This document shows, in pieces, positions 34,370-44,667 of a stretch of DNA of 64,000 nucleotides (position 1 is its first letter; every line of letters starts with the position of its first letter). The position numbers and the translations under genes are program-made. Source of the stretch: Eleginops maclovinus (lineage: Eukaryota > Chordata > Actinopteri > Perciformes > Eleginopidae); NCBI RefSeq assembly GCF_036324505.1, contig NC_086370.1:124001-188000 (forward strand), written 5' to 3'. The notes below the pieces were generated by a model. That model saw only the letters and a list, made by a program, of their open reading frames with translations, did no database searches and was not told the DNA's origin.

Positions 34370-36044
34370 GTCTATTATTCAGCTTTCTAATTATTTAAAA
34401 TATAAAAGCGATTTATTTTTTGAATATATGTGTTCATTTAATAGTAACAATGCAAATTAACATTGCACCTCTATAAAACTAGACTATTATATTATATAGG
34501 GCCTATTCTAAGGTATTCCCCACTTTTTCACAAAATAGTACTACAATAATTAAAAACATTGTAAAAGGCCTACACCACACATTTAGCTTCTATCTCACCT
34601 CTGTGGCTAGCCTCTGAAGATCATCTGGGCCCAGTGTGCGGCGTTTCTTGGCCAGCTGAGATACACTGCCACTGTGTTCTCCACAGAGAGTAGGGAGGTA
34701 ATCTCTGAACAGAACCAGGAGAGAAAAGTTCATCTTTAGTCACCAGTTAAAACAACAAGAAATGTGAAGTGGTTCAAGCATAATAGAGATTAACAAAATA
34801 TCAGTAATATTAAATAGCACAACATACACATTAATTTACCTGATCTTGTGTATGTTGTTTGTGAACTGCTGCATGACTCCCTGAACAAATACTGAGTCAA
34901 TGGTCTGCTTCTGGAGCTGGTTGTAGAGAATGTCCACATTAGGCATGATGAGATGGAACAGTTTCAGGAAGAAGCTGAAACTATCATCCTCCAGCAGCCT
35001 CACAAACCCTCCAGCTTCTCTCACAGTGATAGGATCAAACTCTCCTGAGTCCCTGATGGTTTTAAAACACTGGAGCAGGTCTTCTTTGTGCTCAAAAACA
35101 GTGTTCACAGTTCGGCTATGAAACTTCCACCTATCCAGAAGTGCTGTGGTGATGGAATCAGCTGTGGCACTTTGGAGAGGTATGAACTCAAAAAACCTCT
35201 CTTGGACATGATGGGCTTTGTCAATGTAGCGGATCACAAGCACCAGCTGACACTGAGTGGAAATGTCCATTGTTTCATCAGCCTGGATGGAGACAAAGTC
35301 TGAACTCCTGATTTCTCCAATGATGCACTCTCTCAAAACTGACAGCATGCAGTCAAGGAGTTCATTCTGTACAGTCTTAGATGTTCCCTTAAACACAGTG
35401 GCAGTCTGCAGGTGATCATGTAGAACTGCATCCAGTGACGCTACAAAATCCACCAATCCTCTAAAAACACCAGGATTTTCTGAGCTTTCACTTTCATCAT
35501 GGCCACGTAGGGCAAGTTCAAATGTACCACAGAACTTGACACAGTCTATTATTTTAGATAGGATGTGCCTGTTTTTGTCAACCTCCTCATTTTGCTTACG
35601 GATCCCTACCCTGTAGCCTTCATCAAGCTGAGATGAAATGTTTATTTTCCCAACCATGGCTAGTCGCAGTGCATTTTCCATGTGGATCCCAGTTAATTCA
35701 TGTTTCTTTGCCTTTTCTGAAAAGTGCTTCAAATCAGTCATACCTGTCTTAATCCATGCTGGGTCAGATCCTGACGTTTGAAAAAGGAGGCAGGGAAAGC
35801 AGAATAAAGCAGTAGCCTCGCTACACGCAGTTAGCCAAGCCTTGTTGCTAAACCAGGTCCTGGAAAAACAACAAGTATATTGTCTCCCTCTGTCTTTTGA
35901 CTGCTGATGAATCGTGATGTTCGGCTGATCAGGTCCGAGCTCTTTCACGTTGAGCTTCTCCTGATATGTTCTCCTCTCAAAAGGTGTTCTCTGAAGTGAC
36001 TTCACTGAATTATTTAATATATCTTTCCCCATTTTGCATCTCTG

Positions 36045-36105
36045 TCCGATCGTCTCCAACTCCCGCGACTTGACGGTCAAGTCGCGGGAGTTGGAGACGA
36101 TCGGA
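36045..36105. repeat. Perfect 61-bp palindrome (30-bp arms, 1-nt centre)
   Basis: The arm CGATCGTCTCCAACTCCCGC and following bases is repeated exactly in reverse complement around a central G at 36075. It lies at the 5' end of the hAT transposase gene, covering the region just upstream of its likely start codon. It would form a very stable hairpin in single-stranded DNA or RNA. Confidence 0.95.
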
Positions 36106-36112
36106 TCGGCTG

Positions 36113-36120
36113 TGACGTCA
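36113..36120. promoter_or_regulatory. CRE-type site TGACGTCA
   Basis: A full palindromic cAMP-response element, the binding sequence of CREB/ATF factors, lies 8 bases upstream of the 61-bp palindrome on the promoter side of the minus-strand hAT gene. The surrounding sequence is GC-rich, as in a TATA-less promoter. Function is inferred from position. Confidence 0.5.
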
Positions 36121-36514
36121 GCCCCGCCGCCGTCCCAATGGCGGGACGGTGGTACGTAAATCCAGCTCGGGGTGCAGGAGAGGTGCGCCCCAACATCGTC
36201 CTATCTCTTGTATTGAAGAGGAGCTACTGCGCATGTACAACTTTTAACGAGAGTCTTTGGGCAAAGATTGCTGCGCCCCAGGGCGGAAATACGTCACCAA
36301 TCAGACAATGTCAACGGACGAAACAACTTTACTCATCATTAACTATGAAATATTTATCTTGCACATCTAAAAACATATATACATATATTTCGAAATATTT
36401 GTATTTTATTATTTCATTTTTATTTCATTTTTTTTATGTCTTATTCAAGGAAATGTGGTGAGAGGTGAGTGGTGGGGCGGCGCCCTAGCGCCCTCTATTG
36501 GCCAGCCGCCACTG

Positions 36515-37298
36515 TCGGAAATGTTCGTGCTTTCATCCAGTGCAATGGAAAAAGCCCCCTTTCCTAGCCCCTCCACACGTTGTCCCAGTTGCTCTTCAGA
36601 TCGTTGGCCATATCTTCGATTCGTCGTGTAACTGTGTGATTCGGCAAACTTATGTCACAGAACTTTGTTTTTTGCTCCGGGCATACAATGTTGGCCACTT
36701 TCAAAATGCAGTCTCGCACAAATTCTCCATCACTAAACGGCTTGCTCCGCCTGGCAATTTCGTGAGCTACCACGTAGCTAGCTTCACCGGATTTAGCCAA
36801 ATTTGTGAAAACTAACAGCTGTGCAGTTTAGCCTCTTTTAAGTTGTTCAAGCTTACTTGTGAGCTCCTCGCTGCTGAATTTATCGTCAGTTTTATGCTTG
36901 GTATCATAACAGCATTTTATGTTGCAGTCCTTGCACATTGCATTTACCTGCTTGCAGATCAGGCAAATGACTTTATCCGACCCGTGAGGTATGACAAAGT
37001 AAGCGTTTGTCCACTTATTTTGAAATGGCCTTTTCTTCTCACCGACACAACGTTTTTTTCTCGAGGGGCCCGGCTCCTGCTCTCGCTCCAGCTCCAGCTT
37101 CACAGCTGTCCCAGTGGTGGCCCATTCGCGAAAGAACTTAGCCTCCCAGTGGTGAAAAAAAAACATTGCACCGTGGACTTCTGAGGGCTTCATCCTTTCA
37201 AAGCAATGTACAGTTTTAACAGTTTTACAGTTCTGTAACTCATTGCGGGCCGCCAGAAATGTTCCGTTGGCCCGCAGGCCGCACTTTGAGAACCCCTG
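36515..37298 (-). pseudogene. GTF2IRD2/Charlie8-like hAT transposase, 5' stump
   Basis: The 5' end is marked by a hAT-type terminus, CAGGGGTTCTCAAAGTGCGG reading from 37298 on the minus strand. The coding part shows a BED/SPIN-DOC-like finger (KWTNAYFVIPHGSDKVICLI, then CYDTKH) near 37030-36880. An in-frame TAA follows at 36828-36830. The frame then continues with YVVAHEIARRSKPFSDGEFV and reaches LDESTNISD, the first catalytic region, where it stops dead at 36515 against the inverted repeat of the ZMYM1-like hAT. The rest of this transposase is not found on the other side of that element. A fuller relative lies at 62707-64000. Confidence 0.8.
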
Positions 37299-38354
37299 GT
37301 TTAAAGCTATCAAATCATATAACAGGATAAAGGAAATACAGCTTAAACTGCCGTATGCAGGAAAGACGGCCGGGGAAATCACAGACTGTGTGAACTTGAA
37401 CATTTAAAGAATATCACATTATGACATTTGCAGCAAGCAAGCTTACTTCAATATCTGCCACATCATAATTAACCGTATTACGTAACTCAGAGCATTGCGT
37501 ACTACAGTCCGCGGTACTGTTACTGCAGATGCCGACGTATGGCCTTTTTTTCATTCAAATCCCATCATCAATCACATCATGCCACATCCTAATATATATT
37601 TCCTTATCTGTGTCAACTCCTCGAGCCGTATCTTCTCATGTCGTTGCTGTGAAACATGAATGCAGGTAGCACCTCGAAACTCTGGAAAACAGACAGCTGT
37701 TGCTAAGCAGCGGGTGCAATTAAGGTAAAACAGACGTTGCAATAAGTTGCATTACATATAAAGACTAAGTGATCTTAAAGATATAATTTTTAAAAATGGA
37801 GACAAAACAAGTCTTCGCGGAGATTCAAACCCAGGTCTCCCGAGTGGCAGGCCCACACTTTAACCACTGCTCTCTAATACAGTTATGGCTCATCAGCAGT
37901 TTGAAGGATAAGGCGATTTTTTATTTTATTTTACAAGACAATGAGAGCAGGGGAAATATTGTTACATTGATTTTTCTTTATACTTATATTCAAAGGCAAA
38001 TTAATACTTAGTCCTCTAAATCTGGAATAATGTTCACAGCACGGCCTCACAATGTCAGGAACTTTTCCTCTACACATTGCTTTGGTCTGGCTTTACTCTT
38101 TACTGATTGGTTACAGAAACTTTGAATTTAGTGGCTGTGTAAAGCGGAAAGAGGGGCTCATTATCATATAAAAACATTGCGCGTATATACCAAGGGGCAA
38201 CCTCCGGGGTTGAACAGTGAAACACATACGGAAGTGCCAAAAACTGCAGTTCATAGGCTACGTGCACGTAACTAAGGAGTTCTACTTCCGGCGCCTTGAG
38301 TGTACGCATACCCATTTCCGGTTCACTGCAGTTTTTGGTTTTGATCATGAAAAG
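37299..38354. other. Non-coding sequence upstream of a host-like exon
   Basis: Apart from the SINE remnant at 37800-37890, no family is recognised. The 38200-38350 part contains CTTCCGG-type (ETS-like) motifs near 38286 and 38316, consistent with a promoter for the exon at 38355. Confidence 0.4.
37800..37890 (-). repeat. tRNA-derived SINE head
   Basis: On the minus strand, a B-box-like GGTTTGAATCTC follows an A-box-like GTGGTTAAAGTGTGG at tRNA spacing (about 35 bases apart). No folded functional tRNA is evident, so a SINE head is more likely than a tRNA gene. Confidence 0.5.
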
Positions 38355-38501
38355 ATGGCATATTTCACCTGGTGTCTACAAGGTCTCCCAAAGATTGACG
38401 TGAATGACGTCCACAGGATTGTCGACCACTGTTCACCTGCACCCGGTTGTAAGCGTGAAAAGGGATTTAAACTGTATCAAGTTACATCCACAACTTTGAA
38501 G
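38355..38501 (+). CDS. First coding exon, SWIM/YqaJ-type protein (candidate)
   Basis: ATG at 38355 opens 49 codons ending at a consensus donor (AAG then GTAAGT, 38502), phase 0. The peptide contains LPKIDVNDVHRIVDHCSPAP and KREKGFKLYQV. I recall this leader style from multicopy fish and coral proteins that continue with SWIM zinc fingers and YqaJ recombinase domains, where a DV..IV..CSP..KGYK-type N-terminus is common. No downstream exon is seen: only a MITE, another short exon and a hAT follow. The promoter side has ETS-like motifs. The identification is suggestive only. Confidence 0.4.
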
Positions 38502-38882
38502 GTAAGTCAATCTGTTTGCGTTACCTAACGTCTCAGCTGTCAGCTCAGCTGTTAACGTTAGCGAGCTACATTGAATATCTAGCAGCTAAATACTTGTATA
38601 TCAAATCGTGTAAATGTACTAAATACTTTAAGTGTTATTCAATACGTTGTTATGTTGATACGATTCGCAACTGGTTGTGTGTATTTTAATTTCGGTGTTG
38701 TATTTCCCGTCAGTGTCCAGGAAAGATCCAGTGACAGGAGTAGTGTGTGTGAGGGCGTTATGTCATCCGTCAATGGACGAGTCAAAACCACCTCACAGTT
38801 TGAGTGTAGGATGAATGTAGCGTTAAGATAGTTACCCATGTTCCTGGGTTAACCGTGTTATTTTGGTTCTTTGCTCTCTAGG

Positions 38883-39311
38883 TTAAAGCGATCCAATGTA
38901 GCATTTGTACCTTAAAATAACAGCTTGAAAAAAATTGAGCGGCTAGAATGACTTTTAATATGACGATTTGCCTCTCTTTCATGCCCATCGGGGGTCTGAG
39001 GTGAGATAACTGCGCTATGTAACTTTGCTAGACCGGGCCGGGAGATGAGCGGAAGTACTTCGACTTGCTTTCTGGCACACCTACCGCAATAACAAATAGA
39101 CCCCCTCCACGCACCCAGGTATAAGGAGAAGCAAGCGCAGCATTGTCAGTACATCATCATGGCAGAGGCACCGAAGAAAAAGAAGACGTTGACTGATGAA
39201 GCAAGGAAGAGAAAGAGAGAGGCCGACAGTGTCGTAAACGTACATTACCTCCAAGCCTGTAGGGGGAGCTCCATAATGGGCTTTTTGACAAGTTCCGTTG
39301 GATCGCTTTAA
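38883..39311. mobile_element. MITE with TTAA ends
   Basis: Inverted ends TTAAAGCGATCCAA (38883) and TTGGATCGCTTTAA (39298-39311) enclose about 430 bases. Outer bases GG and CC extend the symmetry. TTAA on both sides fits a piggyBac-type target duplication, but it may simply belong to the inverted repeat. Inside lies a short frame from ATG 39160 coding for a very basic peptide (MAEAPKKKKTLTDEARKRKR). Confidence 0.7.
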
Positions 39312-40187
39312 CCAATTCACGTTATAATCTACCAGTGTATGCTGACGTTACTACTGTGTTTTCACTGATAGCAACCAGTGGTGTAGTATAGTTTGCTTTC
39401 CCATGTATGCTGAACATCCCAGCTAGGTATAATACATAAGATATGTGTAAAAGTTTATTTGAACCTGTGGAGTCTAGCTAGGTATACTGCAATTTTTAAG
39501 TGGGGACAATATGCGTACCTGCAAATCAAATAGACTGTATCACTGACAAGCTATGGAAGCTAATAGTACTATTGTACCGAGACGAATTTGTACACAGCGG
39601 TACACAACAATGTAGGGCCTACTTTTTGACTCGTTGATACGACATCCTTCTCTCTTTTATCCGAAATCCGCTCATTGTACTACATTTTACTCTATTACTC
39701 AGCAACTTGAAACTAGCATCTCCGGGAAACCACCACAACTACACGACCTACCGGAAGTTGTCGAGCGTACACGCAACACACGGAAGTTAGCCGGAAGTTC
39801 CATTGTGCTCGTAGCCTATTGAATGGCCGCGTCGAAAACAGAGTAATTTACATAGACCCCCACGTGTTAAAATGCCAATTTTTACAGCAGAAATAAACAT
39901 GTTTACAGCATGGTACAAACATTGCTTTCGGTCTCTATAGCTAATTTCCCTATTCGTGACAACTGTGAGGAGGGTGAATTTCGACATAACTCTCCCGTTT
40001 TAATTATATTAAGGCTTAAAGTTATGCATCATTAAGGGCGTGGTCGCTTTGATTGACAAGCTAGCGCTGTCAGTGGGCGCTAGCCGCTAGTTGTCTGCTC
40101 TGCTAGCTCCGCTAACAGTCACTGCACTTGACCTGTCGGACAGGTTGGTGGTGTTGGTGCCTTTTGAATGCAAATATCAGACATAAT
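39312..40187. other. Non-coding sequence, probable intron or promoter
   Basis: No repeat family or frame is supported. The last ~150 bases before 40188 are moderately GC-rich with GCTAGC-type words and could be a promoter. Confidence 0.35.
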
Positions 40188-40250
40188 ATGGCTTGCTGTG
40201 CGATTAATTGTACTGAGACCGTCCAAGAAGTCTGGTCTCCAGTTTTTTCA
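40188..40250 (+). CDS. Short first coding exon, unknown gene
   Basis: ATG at 40188 begins 21 codons ending exactly at a consensus donor (TTTTCA then GTAAGTG). The peptide starts MACCAINC, giving closely spaced cysteines as in the N-terminus of some THAP-type fingers, but the rest of a THAP domain would have to be in later exons that are not visible. A hAT is inserted 200 bases into the presumed intron. Confidence 0.35.
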
Positions 40251-40454
40251 GTAAGTGAAATATAATTATTATTTTATTTATATTTTAGCACCGTTTGCAC
40301 TAATTATCAGTGTGTCTGCTCCATAGAATGTATAAAGTATCGTGTACTCACTTGTTAGATTAGCTCATTAGCTAGCTAATTAGCCATGGGTTAGCCTTCG
40401 AGCAAGACGCCTGATAGCCACCTTGCCGCTGGAGAAAATACTACCACATGAGAG

Positions 40455-42398
40455 TAGGGTGACCATTTCCATAACACCGAAAAGGAGGACATTATGCGGC
40501 ATATCAATAAATTACTATGATGTACATAGGACTCTGGTATACTCTCATTTACAATACAATTTTGTGTGGTTTAAAGATGATGTTTGTGTAGCTGAATAGG
40601 AAAAAATATTAATGAAAAGTCAAAAAGGGTTTGTTCACAGTATTTGTATTTATTCAATACATTGTGGTGTTCTAAAACTGACCACTGAGATGAATCTTTT
40701 AAAGTGCAGAGTGCCACAAAGCATAACATGTGTGGACTTAAATGGAAAAAACAAATAACAGGTAACATACATAATAATACAAAAATGCTTTTTTGAAAAG
40801 CATAAATAACCTTTTATGTAAACAACAAAGGAGATTGTAAAAAAAACAAAAACATTTACATTCAACAGCTCAAAAAGTATAGCATTTCTAAAGTGCTTCA
40901 GTCTTTTGGGGACTTGTCTTCAGTGTCTTCATCTGTATATGTGTGTGTGTGTACAGCAGTCCACCTGTATTTAGGCAAACTCCACATTCACCCTCTGTAG
41001 CAGCTCAGGAGACAACAGCACCTCTGACATCATGGCTTCCAAGCCCCCACTGCCCCTGGGCCTGTTTATATCCTGCAGGGACTGGTACAAATAACAACAT
41101 AGCAAGAATACTGTTATCAACCTTCAAAAATCTGTATTGTTTTCAACCCAATAAATATAAATATTTCATGCAGCCCATCAGTGAAATCATAAGACTAGTG
41201 TACTCACCAAAGTAATTGATTGTCTATCTGCAATACTGTTCTTTCCTGGCTGCATCCAAGAGTTTTTTGTTTTCAATGAACTTCTTGTACACCTCTGTGC
41301 AGGGATAAGTGAAATTGACACACACTTGCAGCTCAGCCTTGACACTGTCCACATCCAGGCGATTCCTCTCGTTTCTCCATGCAGTTATCATTGAAAAGAC
41401 ACGTTCTGTGATTCACAAGTGGTACATCTGCTTTGGAAAACAGTTTCAAATATCGTTCCTCACTGTGGCAACCTTCCATTTCTGGTGAGCTGAAGGAACC
41501 TTCCACCATGGCATATTCCTCATACATAATATCAATGTCCAGATTGCAGGCCTGGACAGCAGCACTGTAGTCTTCAAATGGCACAGACGTTTTGAGGCCA
41601 AGCTTGGCCACTTTGCTATGAAAGCTTGTGTCAGAGAAGTCATATCTTTCACTGATGTATTTCTTTGCTCTTTCATAAAAAAGCAGAACATCTGCTTCAC
41701 ATTTTTTTGACTGGCAAGGGGGCAGCTGCTTCAGTCATCCCTTTAGCTGTGGGCGAGTCACTGAAAATCTCCCGGTCCGCTTTCACGCCGCAGTCTACAC
41801 TTCTGTACGATTGGTGTTGCTTTACAGCATGGTAAACCTTGCACAGCTCAGCAGCGGTTATTTTATTATCCAGGGGCGACGAGGCTTCACGAAAAAATGT
41901 CCTCATTGAAGAGGTACCTGCCGCAGGTCTATTAGTTTTATGCTTCTCCGTATCTGCATGTCGTTCAATGGCAGCTTTTCCCTTACTGCTTATGTCAATC
42001 ACAACGACAAAGTCTGCAGAAGCCATGAAAAGAGTCTCGACTGGTTTTAGATATAAAATCGTGCTCTTTCGTCCATTCTGGATTGAATGAGGTCTTACGT
42101 TTTGGCATGATGCAAACTTTCTGTCAAAGAAGCCGGCATATGTATGAAGTGGCAGCACATGGAGCCTTGTTTACGTTTTTAACCAATGATATAGCAGATA
42201 TTTATCTGACACCGCTCTTAGCCAATCATTTGTTAGAACAGATATGTTACGGCATTGGACGTTGTGCTGCGTCCCAGCAAAGATTCTAGAACTCCGCTCT
42301 TCAAGCCTAGTGCCTCAAGAAGGAGGACAAATACGCGTCCGGACAGGGCATTGAAAAGCCGGACTGTCCGGCCTAAAGCCGGACGTCTGGCCACCCTA
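40455..42398 (-). mobile_element. hAT element with perfect 8-bp target duplication
   Basis: Ends are TAGGGTGACCA (40455) and TGGCCACCCTA (42398). The 8-bp duplication CATGAGAG lies at 40447-40454 and 42399-42406, the hallmark of hAT. The 1,944-bp length is short for an autonomous element; only N- and C-terminal transposase pieces remain. The sequence near the right end is rich in CCGG/GCCGG words. Confidence 0.92.
41333..42158 (-). pseudogene. Internally deleted hAT transposase
   Basis: The first part (42158-41697) resembles the N-terminus of a ZBED-like hAT protein: a KGKAAIERHADTEKHK segment typical of the C-terminal half of a BED-type zinc finger, then MRTFFREASS and AAELCKVYHAVKQHQSYRS. 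After PTAKGMTEAA the frame breaks. The next frames (41700-41333) carry pieces that look like later transposase (EKAKKY-like and KVAKLGLKTSVPFEDY). The DDE core between them is missing. This is a non-autonomous derivative. Confidence 0.65.
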
Positions 42399-42406
42399 CA
42401 TGAGAG

Positions 42407-43065
42407 TAGCATATGGTAGCATGTAGCCTAGCTTGGAAGCCTTAGCTAGCTTGGTAGCTTCGAGCTACGTGTTTCAGTAGCCACGCCACTAACCCTAACC
42501 TTTTTGAAACTGAGAGCTACTTCATGGGTACTGAGTCATACGAAGGGCTACCAGTTTGATACGCTCTTCTGAAACAACACATGTGCTCAGTTTGCCTTTA
42601 GTTATACATTATTAATAATGATTAATGATACTCATCTATGTGAAGACACTGATCACGTTAATGATTTCTCACGATAATTATCAACAATGACAACACGGTG
42701 GGAAACAGATCAATATTCAGCACTTTATCTCTATTAATCTCAGTAATTGTTACATTTTCAGATGATCACTTACATCACTACATTTCATAGGAAAAATGTC
42801 CCATTTTCACTAGCCACTGACAAAGCCTTTTAAAAAATCATGACCTATGTTGCACCATGTTTCAAAAAGTTATCAACAATGTAATGTTAAAGAGAAATCA
42901 ACTTAAATATTTTTAAATAAATCTTGTCACATTTTGAAAATGACCAAATCTGCGGCATTTTAAACAAAATTATAACTGTTACATGTCATGAACGCACTTT
43001 TAAATTGAACACAATTCTTCAATATTTTAATTAAACTTTGCCATGTTGCCACTGACAACATCTGG
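42407..43065. other. Non-coding sequence between two transposons
   Basis: It resumes the host sequence interrupted by the hAT (TAGCATATGGTAGCATG...). AT-rich, with TAGC-rich words at the start. No gene or family is recognised. Confidence 0.4.
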
Positions 43066-43067
43066 TA

Positions 43068-44667
43068 CAGTGGGACAAAAAAGTATTTAGTCAGTCACCA
43101 ATTGTGCAAGTTCTCCCATTTAAAAAGATGAGAGAGGCCTGTAATTTTTATCATAGGTATACCTCAACTATGAGTGACAGAATGAGAAAAAAAAATCCAG
43201 GAAATCACATTGTAGGATTTTTAATGAATTTATTTCAAATGATTGTGGAAAATAAGTATTTGGTCAATAACAAAAGTTCATCTCAATACTTTGTTATATA
43301 CCCTTTGTTGGCAATGACAGAGGTCAAACGTTTTCTGTAAGTCTTCACAAGGTTTCCACACACTGTTGCTGGTATTTTGGCCCATTCCTCCATGCAGATC
43401 TCCTCTAAAGCAGTGATGTTTTGGGGCTGTCGCTGGGCAACACGGACTTTCAACTCCCTCCAAAGATTTTCTACGGGGTTGAGATCTCGAGACTGGCTAG
43501 GCCACTCCAGGACCTTGAAATGCTTCTTACGAAGCCACTCCTTCGTTGCCCTGGCGGTGTGTTTGGGATCATTGTCATGCTGAAAGACCCAGCCACGCTT
43601 CATCTTCAGTGCCCTTGCTGATGGAAGGAGGTTTTCACTCAAAATCTCACGATACATGGCCCCATTTATTCTTTCCTTTACACGGATCAGTCGTCCCCCT
43701 TTGCAGAAAAACAGCCCCAAAGCATGATGTTTCCACCCCCATGCTTCACAGTAGGTATGGTGTTCTTTGGATTTAACTCTGCATTCTTTCTCCTCCAAAC
43801 ACGACGAGTTGAGTTTTTACCAAAAAGTTCTATTTTGGTTTCATCTGACCATATGACATTCTCCCAATCCTCTTCTGGATCATCCAAATGCCCTCTAGTA
43901 AACTTCAGACGGGCCTGGACATGTACTGGCTTAAGCAGGGGGACACGTCTGGAACTGCAGGATTTAAGTCCCTGGCGGCGTAGTGTGTTACTGATGGTAG
44001 CCTCTGTTACTTTGGTCCCAGCTCTCTGCAGGTCATTCACTAGGTCCCCCCGTGTGGTTCTGGGATTTTTGCTCACCGTTCTTGTGATCATTTTGACCCC
44101 ACGGGGTGAGATCTTGCGTGGAGCCCCAGATCGAGGGAGATTAGCAGTGGTCTTGTATGTCTTCCATTTTCTAATAATTGCTCCCACAGTTGATTTCTTC
44201 ACACCAAGCTGCTTACCTATTGCAGATTCAGTTTTCCCAGCCTGGTGCAGGTCTACAATTTTGTCTCTGGTCTCCTTTGACAGCTCTTTGGTCTTGGCCA
44301 TAGTGGAGTTTGGAGTATGACTGTTTGAGGTTGTGGACAGGTGTCTTTTATACTGATAACGAGTTCAAAAAGGTGCCATTAATACAGGTAACGAGTGGAA
44401 GACAGAGGAGCCTCTTAAAGAAGAAGTTACAGGTCTTTGAGAGCCAGAAATCTTGCTTGTTTGTAGGTGACCAAATACTTATTTTACCGAGGAATTTACC
44501 AATTAATTCATTAAAAATCCTACAATGTGATTTCCTGGATTTTTTTTTCTCATTCTGTCTCTCATAGTTGAAGTATATCTATGATGAAAATTACAGGCCT
44601 CTCTCATCTTTTTAAATGGGAGAACTTGCACAATTGGTGGCTGACTAAATACTTTTTTGCCCCACTT
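43068..44667 (-). mobile_element. Tc1/mariner element, copy C
   Basis: 1,600 bp with the same inverted repeats and gene as copy B but in opposite orientation. TA duplications lie at 43066-43067 and 44668-44669. The left end reads CAGTGGGACAAAAAAG (one change) and the right end CCCCACTT (last base changed). It is inserted at the edge of the 3' LTR fragment of the LTR element to its right. Confidence 0.95.
43283..44301 (-). pseudogene. Tc1 transposase with 4-bp deletion
   Basis: The frame from 44301 matches copy B for about 200 codons: both helix-turn-helix motifs and the first Asp ([13 protein letters not shown]). At 43690-43700, where copy B reads AAAGGGACCAGGACGAC, this copy reads AAAGGGGGACGAC. 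The 4-base loss ends the frame at 43687. The rest, with [11 protein letters not shown] and the Glu in NPVENLW, continues in another frame (43798-43283). Apart from this lesion the two copies differ by only a few residues, so this is a recent, single-lesion pseudogene. Confidence 0.95.

Larger units (their letters stand above)
28758..36080 (-). pseudogene. Spliced hAT transposase (DUF4371 type)
   Basis: Exon 1 (36080-34840) encodes a TTF-type zinc finger region and the start of the RNase-H domain with SIQADETMDIS, which carries the first catalytic Asp. The probable real start is the Met at about 36032, because the frame to 36080 lacks an ATG. Exon 2 (34704-34599) joins in phase at good splice sites (DYLPTLCGEHSGS...). 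Exon 3 (29275-28758) ends with the hAT dimerisation segment (TAESERCFSTLKRIK, then RNTMSQDRLNALAML). Copy B lies in the intron between exons 2 and 3. The middle of the catalytic domain is missing between exons 1 and 2. A frame slip near 29230 suggests decay. Confidence 0.8.
28228..36514 (-). mobile_element. hAT element (ZMYM1-like), with nested transposon
   Basis: It ends in inverted repeats CAGTGGCGGCTGG (28228) and CCAGCCGCCACTG (36514). Subtracting the nested Academ-like copy B (29333-34369) leaves about 3.2 kb, a usual size for an autonomous hAT of this type. The flanks do not match as an 8-bp target duplication: ATATAT on the left, TCGGAAAT on the right. The left ~500 bases inside the repeat (28250-28757) are A/T-rich with short ATAG and TATC repeats and hold no gene. 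The 36121-36514 end is the promoter side. Confidence 0.85.

Noticed and set aside
36828..37403. A host gene starting at 37403
   Set aside because: The first part runs across the hAT terminus at 37298. Only the finger region inside the element is homologous to anything I recognise.
37800..37890. Functional tRNA gene
   Set aside because: A and B boxes are present but no convincing cloverleaf or terminator was seen; a SINE head is more likely.
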